A stretch of DNA of 64,000 bases, from the NCBI GenBank assembly GCA_030737835.1, contig CM060851.1, forward strand, positions 4,926,615-4,990,614, given 5' to 3'. The DNA is from Acorus gramineus. Its lineage: Eukaryota; Streptophyta; Magnoliopsida; Acorales; Acoraceae. A program made the translations under genes and the position numbers. Numbering within the stretch: the first letter of the stretch is position 1; each line of letters starts with the position of its first letter. Under the pieces are notes generated by a model that made no database searches, was not told the origin of the DNA, and saw nothing but the letters and a program-made list of their open reading frames with translations. Below are positions 34,801 to 46,974 of this stretch, piece by piece.

Positions 34801-35003
34801 GAGCCCGTGCGCGAGCGACAGAGAGAGCCCGTGCGAGAGAGAGAGAAAGCGAGAGAGAAAGAGTCTCCCGAGGTGTTTTTGCTTTTTTTGTTTTTTTTTA
34901 AAAAAAAAACGTCGACCGTGCGTTCTCGAGAACGTCGATCGCACGATCGACGTGTGGGGCGCACGATGGGATGCACTGTGCGCACGGTCGCACTCCATCG
35001 GCC

Positions 35004-35080
<77 letters not shown>

Positions 35081-35172
35081 CACGATCAAGGGTGACCGTA
35101 TAAAATTGATGGCAAAAATTAAAGAAAATGATACATCTAAATTATATATATATAATAACATAGCATTATAGC

Positions 35173-35211
<39 letters not shown>

Positions 35212-35265
35212 ATTTTGAGCACCATCAAGCATCAAGGGTGACCGTATAAAATTGATGGCAAAAAT
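34757..35265. repeat. Rearranged inverted repeat around a MULE-like end fragment
   Basis: The flank sequence ATTTTTACCATCAATTTTAT (34757-34799) recurs inverted at 35078-35140 and again, partly, at 35212-35265. Between the first two arms lie a GC-rich fragment (34800-35004, with GGCCCCATATATA at its end) and an (AT)n tract. Read in reverse, that fragment resembles the end of the element starting at 60225 (TATATGGGG, GTGCGCCCC, CTCTCTCTCGC). The lectin 3 copy has a single uninterrupted arm at 53420-53470. Reading frames made of alternating Tyr-Ile come from the AT tract and are not genes. Confidence 0.7.
35005..35077. repeat. (AT)n microsatellite
   Basis: About 36 uninterrupted AT units next to the MULE-like end fragment. 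A second interrupted AT tract lies at about 35173-35210. Confidence 0.95.
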
Positions 35266-35267
35266 TG

Positions 35268-35395
35268 TGTTATTGTGTTGCATTTCACTAGTAAAAATAA
35301 CTCAGCTTTATAAATATATGCAAAAATTAATCTTTGATTTGCTGTCACATCAGCAATAACTACATGATTTATATCACGTGTGTGTATATATATAT
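35268..35395. repeat. Segmental duplication copy A, distal end
   Basis: Matches 55694-55860 (TGTTGCATTTCACT, AATAACTCAGCTTTATAAAT, TTAATCTTTGATTTGCTGTCA, TATATCACGTGTGTG). The intervening 53480-55690 of the other copy is absent here. Confidence 0.85.
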
Positions 35396-35950
35396 ATCAC
35401 TACTCCTCCAGTAGAAAAGAAAAAAACTTATTAAAAAAATAAAAATAATCATATTTCAAAGGTTATTTTAGCCAAATATTTTTGGGATGGGGTTATTTTT
35501 ACAATTAAAATAAAAATATTTTTTTTTAATAAAAAAATATCCAAATTTTGGATGCTCCTACACCAAGGTTTCACGTGTGCAAAAACCAGGTAAAACAAGA
35601 GTGAAAGATGTATGATTATTAGTTATGGAAAAAATTAATTTATTGGTAAACAAAATTAATAAAAAATAATCGATTAATTTTTAAGGAAATACTACACTAT
35701 TTGTATTGTATAAATTAACCCAACTTAGAATACCTTTTTTTTTTTCAAATTTCAAAATAATTTAGAAAACTCAATTTTGGTTTTTTTTTTTTTTCCTCGA
35801 ACGTAAATATGTGATATTTATAGACATTGGGAGCTGTCTGGAAATCTTATATAAAATCTCTTTTCCGACAATCACTTGGGACCAATTTGGAATTTATTGT
35901 CTTTAACATTCTACTGATCACAAAAAAAAAAAAAAAATTCTATATGAAAT
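35396..35950. repeat. Dispersed duplicated block shared with 41400-42235 and 44008 onward
   Basis: Landmarks TTTCAAAGGTTATTTT, AATTAACCCAACTTAGAA and AATCTCTTTTCC/ACAATCACTTGG recur at about 41420-42235 and continue at 44008 after the inserted element there. This copy therefore shows the empty site of that insertion. Noncoding. Confidence 0.75.
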
Positions 35951-35974
35951 CTTTCATTCAAGTGTTCATTCGTG

Positions 35975-36190
35975 GACATCGCCTGATTTTTTTGTCCCAG
36001 TGGACCCGACAGGCTTGCGGGCCTGGGTCCAACCCATCACGTCGTTCATGATCGATCGATCATCGTGGGCGGGCCACCTCCGCACGGCGTACCCCATCAA
36101 CGAACTGTTACTTCTCTTACTTTTGTCTATCTGATCTGATGGTATAACCCCAACCCCACCCATCTCCACTATATATATATTGGTTGTTAG
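35975..36190. repeat. Dispersed duplicated block, copy 2
   Basis: Nearly identical to 282-480 in the same orientation (CTGATTTTTTTGTCCCAG, GACCCGACAGGCTTGCGGG, CATCACGTCGTTCATGATCG). It ends in a short (TA)n followed by GTTGTTAGGATGCAAC, matching the partner's GTTTGCTAGGGTGTAAC. Confidence 0.85.
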
Positions 36191-36754
36191 GATGCAACTT
36201 TTATGCCTCTACTCAAACGAGCATTAATATGACGTTTGGGTTGAAGAATAGGGAAGGAATATGTGTGAATAGAGGATAATAAACAAAAAAATGTTTGGGT
36301 AGAGAGAATAAGTGGGTATAGCTATGTAGAATTATGTGAGAATAAACTGATATTTGCATTCCAGACCCCTCACTTAGAATTGTGTTATTTATCCACTGGT
36401 ATAAGAGGACCTACATGACAAAAAATATTAAATTAATACTCCATTATTCCTTACAAACAAACAATTTTTTTTTATCTTATTTTTATCTATTCCTCCCCTA
36501 TCGATCTCCTATCAAAACAAGGGCTACGGAATGAGATCCTCGGTGTTCTTAACGTATAGAAACTTTGTGCTGACCAATCACCACTAGGTGCATGTTTCAA
36601 AAGAAATTGAATTAGACATGCATTTGTTCTCTTGTAAATAGATTAAAAAATGATGACGTTTTTATAGAGTTAGAATTTTTTCACGTGACAGTTTTTTAAG
36701 TGGATATATAAGATAAATTCTATATGATAGTCACAAAGATGTTATGCCCCATGA
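36191..36754. other. Noncoding stretch
   Basis: No gene or clear repeat seen, apart from general AT-richness. Confidence 0.45.
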
Positions 36755-36960
36755 CATCGGTATGCAGGGGGGAGATGGAATAGTTGTGGCGGAACAAGTG
36801 ACGCGTGTGGATAGATGTTGGAGTGAACTGAGTGAACCAGGTTTGATTGGGAATTCAGCAACGTGGGGAAATAAATCTAAATTTTTGTTGGGTAATAGAT
36901 ATCATGTAAATAATGTAATGTTTAGAACTCTGGCCAGCACTCAATATGGGATCATTTAGA
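36755..36960 (-). repeat. Inverted copy of the lectin 1 upstream region
   Basis: Read in reverse, this matches 9425-9610: GAACCAGGTTTGATTGGGAA, ACGTGGGGAAATAAATCTA and TGGAGTGAACTGAGTGAACC pair with their inverses upstream of lectin 1. No lectin coding sequence is found where it would be expected (about 36460). The 71-codon reading frame over it is a by-product. Confidence 0.85.
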
Positions 36961-37226
36961 TAAAGGGATAAGTTATTATGAGATTTCTATTTATTCTTTA
37001 AATTTTTTATTTTATCAATGAAATAAGTAATTTTCTGTTTGTTAATATTTTCAGTAATTCTCGTTGGGAAACGTAATGATAATAATTATTGGAGTGTTTG
37101 ATTGATGAAGAATAAAATGTGAATAAGGTGTAAAAAGTTATTTAATATGTAGGTTTCATTGATGTATCATAGGTGATAATATGTGATTTGATGTGATGAC
37201 ATGTGATTTGATAGGTGGACTCTTTA

Positions 37227-37678
37227 GCCCCCGTTTGTTTTGGGAATAAGCCCCCGAAAAACCCTAGATAACCTCGGATAAGGGATAAATCCCATTTGGA
37301 AACCCGGATAACCTCTAATAAAGTATGTCATAATAAATTGGTATAAAGTGGTATATGTATTCCAACCAACCCCTGAAATTAAAGTTATCTTAGGTTATTC
37401 ACTCAAAGAATATGTGGGCCTACTGTCAAATCAACTATCATCACCTCTTATAAATCATCTATCAAATTAACTATCATTATTTTTTCACCTTTTATAAATC
37501 CTTATCCATATTTTATTCACATTTTATCTAAACAACAAAATATTTATTCTTATGTTTACCAACGAGAATAATTCAAAACACAACCAAACACAAAATCACT
37601 TTATCCTTATTTATACTCATTTATGCTTTGATAAATGTATACCCAAGAATAAATCCTATTTCTGTTCCAAACAGGAGC
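37227..37678. mobile_element. Tourist-like (PIF/Harbinger-type) MITE
   Basis: Ends GCCCCCGTTTGTTTTGGGAA and TTCCAAACAGGAGC form imperfect TIRs. They are flanked by the TTA duplications (37224-37226, 37679-37681) typical of PIF/Harbinger. 452 bp, noncoding, AT-rich interior. Confidence 0.75.
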
Positions 37679-37689
37679 TTACGCCAATG

Positions 37690-38274
37690 GAGCAATAACA
37701 CAATTCCATAGAGAGACTTCGAATAAAAATACCAATTTATTATTACCTAATTCTGTATAGCTATACCCTTTTATACGATCTACTCAAACTGTTTTTTTTT
37801 TACCTTTGTTCCACTTTATCCCCCTGTTCCACCATTTATTCATCATAAATTCAAAACTAATATAGTGTTGTTTTTAGGGTTGGCACCCAAATCCCAACGT
37901 CCATGATAGATAAAAACTTTCAGGGACCACTTTCGGCAGCAATCACATGGACGGCCTACGGGAGCAGATTGTGGCGCGAGTACAAGGCGGAGAGAACAAC
38001 ATGCTGCCCCGCGTCTCATGGCATGGTCCCCGTAGTTTTATCGGCTATTTTTTATTTTGGAGGGCCTGAAATGACAAATTTTTCAAAGGGCAACGATGCT
38101 ATGGTTGGAGAATATATGGTTGGAGACCTCCCGGTTGATTGTGGAATGGACTGGGGGAGGGTCATTGTGGGGGCGAGACGGTGGGGGCGCTCGTAGGGGG
38201 TCGTTTCAGCACGGCAAATTAATCTTTCTCGTGAGCAGTGGTTTGGCGAGGAGCCTCACGAGTGGTATGTCATA
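37690..38274 (+). other. Unassigned GC-richer segment
   Basis: An open frame of 97 codons (37903-38196, MIDKNFQGPLSAAITWTAYG...) has no family I recognise. The tract is GC-richer than its neighbours and is followed, after a MITE, by a retroelement-like 3' tail (38654-38803). It may be the 3' part of a truncated LINE-type element, but no reverse transcriptase is visible. Confidence 0.3.
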
Positions 38275-38653
38275 GGGCATCTGCAATGGACATGTTAACT
38301 AGCTAATTAGTGTCAGATTTTTATAAAACATGTAAAAATGTTTTTTCAATGGAAATGTTAAAAGAAAGCTAAATGTGGACCCCACCTATCATATGTTATT
38401 TTTCAAGCTAACTGTGGCTAGTTTTTCAGTTAACCAAATATGGGCCCCACCATTCAAAATATTCAAAGAGACATTATTTTGGGTGGGTGGAAAAGTGGGT
38501 TTAATATTATTTTGACTAGTTATTTAGCTAGTCCATTGGAACAACAATAACCAACTAAATGAGAGTGTTGTAAATAAAAGTCTAGTTGAGGGATAAAATG
38601 CTGACATGATACTTTAATATTTTAGTTAGTTAACATGTCTATTAAAGATGTTC
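38275..38653. mobile_element. MITE with 32-bp TIRs
   Basis: Ends GGGCATCTGCAATGGACATG and CATGTCTATTAAAGATGTTC are inverse of each other with a few mismatches over about 32 bp. Flanking triplets are ATA and TTA, so a TTA-type duplication is possible but not exact. It interrupts the segment between 37690 and 38803. Confidence 0.75.
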
Positions 38654-38803
38654 TTATACACTGGGTGTGTTTCCTTTCACCAGACTTCTCCTTTTGCTCT
38701 CTTTTTGTTCTTTTATTTTCACCCTCTCTCCCTTGTTATCCCCATAGATGCTCTTTTGTACCATTCTAATGAATATAAAGGAACTAACATTTCATCAAAA
38801 AAA
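38654..38803 (+). mobile_element. Possible LINE 3' end with A-tail
   Basis: A C/T-rich stretch followed by CTAATGAATATAAAGGAACTAAC and an A-run resembles the 3' ends of plant L1-type LINEs. A similar tail (AAATGAACAACATTTTCTATA plus A-run) occurs at about 41640-41830. No coding part is visible. Confidence 0.35.
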
Positions 38804-38875
38804 TATAATAGATAAAAACAGATAATCTCCCTAACTCTGTCTGTGGGCTAACTATATATGCAGATGATAAAAAAT

Positions 38876-40179
38876 AGGGTTAAAAACATCTAAGTCCTTA
38901 CAAGCATTGGAAAACCCATATAAGTCCCTACTAAAATTGGGACAGACGTACGAGTCCCTGAAAACTCAGAAAAACCCAATTATCATCCCTGAATTAAATT
39001 TCCATCCAAACTTAACGAAATATTCCCAGAATATTCTGTCACATATAATTGTGTAGACATTGAAGTCTTTATAAACAGTTATAAAGACAAAGTAGTCCCA
39101 GCAAAAGATAAAATTGCCTCTAAAATACTTTTACATTAAATTGTGTACATATGACAGTCCCTATAAACAATCATAAAGACAAATTAGTCCCTGTAAAAGA
39201 CAAAATTGCTCCTGAAATATTTTTACATTTAATTGGATAGACATTACAGTCCTTATAAATAATCGTAAAGACAAATTGGTCCATGTAAAAGACAAAATGC
39301 CCCTGAAGGATTTTTACATTCAATTGTGTAGAAATTGCAATCCTTATTTACTTATAAACAATCATAAAGACAAATAATATATTTTTTTATTTATTTTTTC
39401 ATCTTTTATCCTATTGCTCACACTTCACCTGAACAAGTAATGAATAATGCTCTTTTCTTTAAGGTGTTTGCTTGCTTTGAAATATCTATACATGTTTTTC
39501 ACAAAATTTATTTATTTACATTCCTAGCAGAGATAATTTTAATAAACTCATGCCACTTTTTTTACTTTCCTACAAACAAAAAGGTAAAAAGAATGCATTA
39601 TACTGGTTAAATTTTTTTTTTTACATCCAAATTGAGATCTTTAGGTGGAGTGTGAGCGATATGATAGAAGATAAAAAAATAAATAAATAAATTATATTAT
39701 TTCTCTTTATGATTATTTATAAGAACTGCAATGTCTACACAATTAAATGTAAAAATCCTTCAAGGGTATTTTTGTCTTTTAGAGGGACCAATTTGTCTTT
39801 ACGATTGTTTATAAGGACTGTAATGTCTATTCAATTAAATGTAAAAGTCTTTTAAGAGCAATTTTATCTTTTACGGGGACTAATTTGTCTTTATGATTAT
39901 TTATAGGGACTACAATGTGTACACAATTTAATGTAAAAGTCTTTTAGGGGCAATTTTATCTTTTGCAGGGACTAATTTGTCTTTATGACTGTTTATAAGG
40001 ACTTTAATGTCTACACAATTATATTATATGAATATTCTGTTAAGTTTGGATGGAAATTTAACTCAGGGATGATAATTGGGTTTTTCTGAGTTTTCAGGGA
40101 CTCTTACGTCTGTCCCAATTTTTGTAGGGACTTATATGGGTTTTTCCATGTTTGTAGGGACTTAGATGTCTTTAACCCT
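38876..40179. mobile_element. Foldback element, family F
   Basis: 1304 bp with perfect outer ends AGGGTTAAA...TTTAACCCT, flanked by AAAAAAT on both sides (38869-38875, 40180-40186). Each arm of about 450 bp contains an outer part (AAGTCCCTACTAAAATTGGG, GAGTCCCTGAAAACTCAG) and then three to four tandem units of about 100 bp (ACAAATTAGTCCCTGTAAAA, CAATTGTGTAGACATT). The AT-rich centre holds no gene. Confidence 0.88.
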
Positions 40180-40186
40180 AAAAAAT

Positions 40187-41400
40187 ATTTAGCATGGGTG
40201 TTTTTGTTTTAATGTTAAAGCGGTGACATTTTAGGTTTTGGACAATTTTTAAAAACCACAATTTTTTTTTTTACTGGATAAATATCCCGGGTCAGATATT
40301 TCTGGACCGGTTCTTATTCCAAATCACATCTTCATTTTGAAGATGTTAAAAAAATAACAAAAAAAAAACCATAACTGCACCGAGGAGTTTATTTTAATAT
40401 ATTTATATCATGTTTGATTTTTATTATGGGGTTACCACATCATTAAATGTATGTGATTCTTAAAAAAAAAAAATCGATTTTATTTGATATATTTACAGTC
40501 ACTTGATTAGTCAAATAAAATATAATTATGATAAAAACAAACATAAGACATTATTAGCTCATCATCAGTGTCCAATAAATACTTGGCACGGGGACTAAAA
40601 AAAAAGTGGGGCAATCTAATAATTAAAAGAAGACATTAACACCATCCGGTCCCCTATTTTCATGTTTCCCCTTTATTTTTTCATTTCTTCCCTTTATTTT
40701 TTCATTTATTTCCCTCCCTCTCTCCTCTGTGGGCCCCCAATAATTGTTTTAAGGCGCTTTCTTTATGCCGCATGATGGGAACTTGAGGGAATTGTACAGC
40801 AACGTTGTGTTGTGTATGGGTATACTTTAAATAGTCTTCTACATATACTTATAAAATTTAATTTTTTATCTATATCACAATTATAAAAAATAAATAATTT
40901 TTTTTAAATATTTAAAAAATACAAATAAATAAAATAATCGATTATATAATTAAACACACAATAAGAGTAATCTTTTTAAATAAGTTGAATATACGAACTC
41001 CACTAAAAAAATTAAACGACATAATATTAATAACCCAATATTGAACCGGGAGAAAGAAAGAGAGATATGAAAATGCTTTATTAAGATGTAATTAATTTAT
41101 TAGGTGTATAACAGCCATTAGACAAATCAATAACGTAAACCACCTCACCATATTTAGGGATTCAAATTTCACTTTATTCCCTCATGGATTTTGAATTATG
41201 TGGAGCCCGGCCACATTTTCTTTTAAGATAACCAATAACTAATTTAAATGGTGGATTTTAGAACTTTCCAATAATCGAGGGTGGAATTAGAATCCTATGG
41301 GACCTCAGTCAAAAAAAATTAGTAACATTGAACACGGTAAGTATTGATACATTAACATTGACTGAGTTAATTCTTTTAAAAACAAGACATAATTTAAATC
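40187..41400. other. AT-rich noncoding stretch
   Basis: No gene or element boundary recognised. It has a pyrimidine-rich stretch (about 40640-40730). Confidence 0.5.
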
Positions 41401-42235
41401 ACTTCAACATATATATCATGTTTCAAAGGTTATTTTGGTGAATATTTTTGGGGTAGAGTTATTGTTTTTCGATTAAAAATAATTTTTTTATAATATAATA
41501 TAATTTGCTCCTATGACAAAAAATGCGGGTCTAATTATTTTTCATGTGTCACAACAATTCTTTAATTTTATTTTATATATGGGGGCATTACAGTCATGTA
41601 TTCGGCTATATAAACTCTTTTTGTAAGTTAGGTCTTTCTTGCCCCCTCCATCCCTCTGTTGGTTAGTGGTTTCTTTGTGTTAATGGGGGCTGTTGGGGGG
41701 AAGTTTACAAACCTCTTGTGATTCCTTCCATCCCCTGTTATTTTCTTCTTTTTTGTTGTACTATTTTTTACCATTATAACTTCTTAATCCTAAGTTATAA
41801 ATGAACAACATTTTCTATAAAAAAAATACTATTAAGATATTACATTAGAGTTTCGGAAGAAGAGTCAAATTTGTAGCCATCACACAACGTTAATTTATAT
41901 TTTATAAAATTAATAAAAAAAATTATTCTCTCTTTGTGGATGTAGACAACCTTCACGAAAATATATAAATATCTTTTTTATTGTTGTGTATTCTTTTTTC
42001 ATGCTTCTGTCATTGACACGATATTTTTTTGTTAGCAAATGAATCATTTGAGAAAATTAAAATAAACGATTTAATGCAAAAATAATACACTATTGTCATA
42101 AATTAACCCAACTTAGAACACCCATTTTTTTCAAATAACTAAACCATGAAATTAAACTCTACTCAAATTTGTATGCCTTTTCGTCACACGTATATGATAT
42201 TTGTAGATATTAGGTGTGTGGAAATCACAAATCTC
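41400..42235. repeat. Dispersed duplicated block, left part
   Basis: Matches 35440-35870 (see there) up to AAATCTCTT. It contains a possible retroelement-like tail at 41560-41830. The right part resumes at 44017. Confidence 0.65.
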
Positions 42236-42244
42236 TTATTCTAC

Positions 42245-44007
42245 GGGCTCGAATTCCCTGTTCCTATAGAAACAGGAAACACTATTTTAACCCAATAGAT
42301 TAAATTCACGTGAACACTCAAACGGACTAGTTGAGTGACCTCAAAAGAAAATTAATTGCTACTCTAAACGAATTGCACAAAAATCATGTAGAATAAAAGA
42401 ATCACAGATTAGTCAAACCATATTAAAAATAACCACTCTTCTAACTCATTTCAGACAAACACATATACAATCCGCGAATGAAAAAAAGATTGAATAAAAA
42501 AAAATTAATAGTTCAAATATATATAGTCTTTATGCCTTGTTATACCTTCTATTCATTGTGTGTGTGTGTGTGTCTATATGTATATATATATAATATCATT
42601 TAATTTATTAAACTATGTACTTCAACTTTTTATAAAAGTTCATATTTAGTGGCTCAGTAGATGAGGTATATAATTTTTTTAAAAAAATTTAAAATATGGG
42701 CCGACTGCATTTAAAACTATAAAAAAAAAAGGGTTATTTAGTTTCCACCCATCATAAAACAAGTAAATTATTAAAAACCCCCTCCAAAACACAATATTAT
42801 TATAAACCCCCTTTAAATGCTAACTGGATTTGTAAAAAACCCAAATAAGTTATTTTTTGACGGAATATGTTATTAAATGATGGAGTGAAAATAATATCCT
42901 TACTAAAAAATATCTTAACTTGATAGAAAAAGAAACCATTTCATTAACATAAACCATTTTCCGTCAAAATTTTTTTAGGAGTACTAATTTCTTTTTGTTT
43001 TGTTGACTGTTGAGTTTTACAAATCCAGTTAACATTTAGAGAGGGTTTATAATGATTTTGTGTTTTATAGTGTTATTTTTAATAATTTTCCTGTTTTGGG
43101 AGGGGTAGAAACTAAATAACATTTTTTTTCTATCAAGTTAGAATTTTTTAGTAATGGTATTATAGTCAATCCATCATTTAATAACCTATTCCGTTAAAAA
43201 ATAACTCATTTGAGTTTTTTACAAATTCAGTTAACATTTAAAAGGGGTTTATAATAATATTGTGTTTTATAAAGGTTTTTAATAATTTAACCGTTTTAGA
43301 AGGGGTGGAAACTAAAAAACCCTAAAAAAATTGAGCATAATATTTTTCTTTTATTTTTGAAATAGACATTCAATTAAATTATTTTATAATAAACAGATGA
43401 GATGACAAAAAAAAAAATTAAGTGGTATTATTCTCTTACATATATCATGTAAAGTCTGCAAAACCAATTTGATATTGTTGCTAATGATTTTAGAAAATGT
43501 CTTATAAATGTACTTCATGCAAATATAAAAAGAACTTAATAAAAAACGATAAAATAAACTTATACCCATTAATCAAAACTTAAACTAATAATAAGTAATT
43601 TTTTTTCGCCAAGGAACCGATAACAAGCTATTGATATCATCGTATGAGTCTTAGAAGTCCCAAAAAGATGAATTAATGTTCTATGAAAATCTTGTTGGAC
43701 CTCTCGTTGAATCCTTTATTGCTCCTCTCTCGTCAAAATAATACAGACTTTTCACCCTCTATTATTTGATACTAGAGCTTATATGTGATTCAATTGAAGG
43801 GACCGATTTGTGATTGATTTATTATACAAGGACTATAATGCAATGTTTACATTTCCTTTTACAGTGTTACAGTGTTTCAATGCAGACGGGTGTACAATCA
43901 ATTTTTTTTTAAGGCCGTTCAACCAGTCTGTTTGAGTGTCCACGTGGATATATTCTATTGGGTTAAAATGGTGTTTCCTATTCCTATAGAAACAGGAATC
44001 CGAGCCC
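42245..44007. mobile_element. TIR element with 9-bp target duplication (MULE-like)
   Basis: Left end GGGCTCGAATTCCCTGTT and right end AACAGGAATCCGAGCCC start TIRs of about 95 bp (shared CAGGAAACAC, TTTTAACCCAATAGA, ACACTCAAAC). Flanks TTATTCTAC and CTTTTCTAC (9 bp, 7 identical) look like a decayed target duplication, and the copy near 35858-35880 shows the uninterrupted site. A 9-bp duplication suggests a Mutator relationship. No transposase is seen. A family G foldback is nested at 42725-43327. Confidence 0.75.
42725..43327. mobile_element. Foldback element, family G (nested)
   Basis: Arms: AGGGTTATTTAGTTTCCACC at the left and GGTGGAAACTAAAAAACCCT at the right, with AAACCCCCTTTAAATG and its inverse, and GACGGAATATGTTATTAAAT and its inverse. 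A third, inner copy of the right arm lies at about 42975-43130. 603 bp, noncoding. Confidence 0.85.
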
Positions 44008-44379
44008 CTTTTCTACAATCACTTGGTGTGCACTACACATGTATTTATATGTTCTTGTTACCCATCATTATTTTTATGTCTCTTTAAACTTTTTAGGTTT
44101 TCATTAAGTCCTTTAAATAGTGAAAAATTAGTTTTAGGTGTTTTCTGTCGGATGTCGTTAGTTTGTCCGTTAGCGATACCGAGAGTGTTCTTGTCTAATA
44201 ATCTCATGTACAATATTAAGTATTTTCATATACATTGTTAAGTATTTCTTATACAATGTTAACATTCCCATGCATACTAGTAACTTTTTCCGCAATAATC
44301 TCATGTTGATGCTAAAAGAAGGGTCAGATACCTAAAATTATTAAATGGGTGACTTGGAGGACTGGGGATTTTTTTATTT

Positions 44380-44861
44380 TTGGTTAATGACATTCGCATC
44401 CTGTAAACATGAATAATCTCATATAGTTCCATGTGAAAGTTGAGGTAGATACCTGAGTTCCTGAAAACTCACAAAAACCTAAATATCATCCTCATGTTAA
44501 AATTTTATTCAAATTTGATAAAATATTTTATTACCATGTAATCAAGTAGACAATCTAGTCTTCATAAATAATTATAAAAAACAAATTAGTCCATGCAAAT
44601 TATCCTTGTAAGGCTTTTTATGCTTCTTCATTTTTATTGAGGTATTGTTGGATAATGGTTAACAATTTAAGGATAATTTAATTATTTCATGGTTATACGT
44701 TAAAGTTAAGTAGGGTAGGTTGGATTATGATTAATTTTTGTTGAAACCAGATATGTATTTGGGTTTTTCTGAATTTTCAACGACTGGTTTGTCTGTCTCA
44801 ATTTTGATAAGAACTTATATGGGATTACCCATGTTTGCGAAGACGTGGATGTCTTTAACCC
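44380..44861. mobile_element. Foldback element, family F, diverged copy
   Basis: The left arm (GAGTTCCTGAAAACTCACAA, CAAATTAGTCCATGCAAA) and right arm (GGGTTTTTCTGAATTTTCA, GGATGTCTTTAACCC) match the 38876-40179 element but are shorter and more diverged, with at most one internal unit per arm. Confidence 0.7.
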
Positions 44862-44950
44862 TTTTTTTTAAAATGGTGTTTTTTAGTTTTGATATCTTGA
44901 CCTCTTTTATTAATAGGAGAGATGCTAACCGACTACCTAAAACTTGATTC

Positions 44951-44956
<6 letters not shown>

Positions 44957-44994
<38 letters not shown>
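44957..44994. repeat. (TA)n microsatellite
   Basis: About 19 TA units after AACTTGATTCACAA, a phrase also found in the 12.9-14.6 kb duplication. Confidence 0.95.
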
Positions 44995-44995
<1 letters not shown>

Positions 44996-45179
44996 TCATT
45001 TTATTTTAAAATCTTTGTAATTTTTTTTTATATCTGTTCAACAACATTCGTTTTCAAGGATTAAAGATAATTTTTTTTCTTTTTAAAGGATTAAAAAAAC
45101 TTAAAAAATTATAAAGGCCTAAAAATAAGTTACGGTTGATTACGAGAACACGAATTAATTCCCATTTTTTAAAACATAT

Positions 45180-45480
45180 AAAGGCCTAGTTTGGTATGTG
45201 ATAAGGGGTTAGGATAAGGAAAAAAATTGGGTTAAATCACTTGTTATCCTATTTCGCATTAAAAAAAGGGGATAAAGCATGAACAATTGTCCACATTTTG
45301 AGATAAGAAATAGGGATAGTTTGTTGTAGGTAAAAGGTGAAACAGACTTTGTCCCAATTTTTTATCTCTATTTTGTAAAATTAGAATAACATTTATGACT
45401 ATCTTTTTCAAAAATAAAAAATAAAAAAAAAACGAAAGAATGTGCACCAAACAATATTAATGCCCCATTAATAGAAATGG
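45180..45480. mobile_element. MITE-like segment
   Basis: The GGCCTAGTTTGGTATGTGAT start and the GCACCAAACAATATTAATGCCCC end are loosely inverse, in the style of GGCCT-GTTTGGT MITEs. No clean target duplication was read. Noncoding. Confidence 0.35.
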
Positions 45481-46974
45481 TAGATCTGATATTTTTTTTA
45501 AAAAAAATTAAGTTATCCAATATTTGATTCAAATACAAGGTTGATAATAAAAACAGAAAAAATAAAAATAATAAAAAATATTATTAAATATAAATCTAAA
45601 TAAAAATAAAAAAATTTATTTTTATGAATACTAATTTATTTTAAAAATTTATCTTTACAAACAACACATAGCAGTGGGGCTGTGAGGGAGAGAGTCGAGG
45701 CTGACGAGAACGTGGAGACAGAAAGGACAATGAACATGTGATCTTTTGATTTTTTCAACTCTTGGGACCTCTGTCTTTAATTGTTTAGATTTGATTTTGT
45801 TTCTATCAAAAAAATTGGAACCTCTATCTTTAATTGTTTAGATTTGATTTGTTTGTCCAATTGGAAAGGAAGTGTACTATCACCAAAAAAAAAAAAAATG
45901 CAAAAAGAAGTGCACGTGTCATCGAAAAAGCAAGTCACCAACAACTCTTGCATTCATCACAACAGTACAATAGTCGCATGCATCACCTGGTTCGAGGTAC
46001 TTGTAGAATCTTATCCCAAACTATCGAACGGATACACGCATTTACATTGACCTTCTTAAAATTAAATGCATTCCACTCTTCGCGGAAATTATAAAATTTT
46101 TAATTTCATATGAAATTATAATATTCAAATTATGCTCAAACAGTAAAGGTTTCAAAAAATTTTATATACGGAGTTATTAAAAAAATATATTTTATAAAAT
46201 TTTTAAAAAATCTATTATTATTATATATTTATCAAAAACATAAAATTTTTCTTTTAAAAGTTAAACAACTTACACACAAAAAAAAAAAACTATCAAATAA
46301 AGTGGCTCTTGATACACGGGTAAATGAAAGAAAGAGGAGTGTAATGATGAAGAATTTTGTTTATTTATTATATATGATTATCTTGGAAGAGATACATATT
46401 AACACATAAAAATGGTGAAGGAAATAAAAAAGAAAAAGAAAAATAAACAAATCAAAACCAAATCCATAATTAGATATCTGAAATAGAGTAAGAAGAGGAG
46501 ATCAGTAACGTGACCACGATGAATTAATGAGAAGTCTATCTATCTGTCAGCAATTCCAATCTACATATAACTGGCAAACTGGTCGTGTCATGTCAGCCCG
46601 TTACTTGTAGATGGGCCATGTCGACATGCGTCTAGGTGGTGAGCGTGTTTGTCCCTACATAGGTGATCGACAAATCTGCAAATGAGTTCCTGTCCTACAA
46701 TTTTTTTTTATTAAAATGGGGTAGTGTTTTAAGATATCATTTTATTATTTTAGGATCCCACTATATGGGATGTAAGGTTTTAATGGATAAAACTTTGGAC
46801 AGAGCTTAACTGATATGGTTTTTAATAGGTCCACGAATTTAACCCAGTGGTATAAATTATGGTCGGGTTTATTTTATTTTCTTTAAACAAATTTGATGGG
46901 GTTAATTCACCCCATCATTTGGAAGGAGGCGCTTCCCTTGCTCAAGTACACACAAATGAAAGTACACAATTCTA
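45481..46974. other. AT-rich noncoding stretch
   Basis: No gene seen. It has a 55-60 bp direct repeat (GACCTCTGTCTTTAATTGTT, about 45768-45850). Small frames at 45781-46094 show no domain. Confidence 0.5.

Noticed and set aside
34720-35171. Several frames ending in alternating Tyr-Ile
   Set aside because: Translation of the (AT)n microsatellite joined to a transposon end fragment.
37903-38196. 97-codon frame as a host gene
   Set aside because: No recognised domain, no paralog in the window, and it is surrounded by MITEs and a retroelement-like tail. Left as unassigned.
43770-43790. Retrotransposon primer-binding site (TTTGATACTAGAGC resembles TGGTATCAGAGC)
   Set aside because: Several mismatches, no adjoining LTR end and no gag-pol. 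Chance resemblance.
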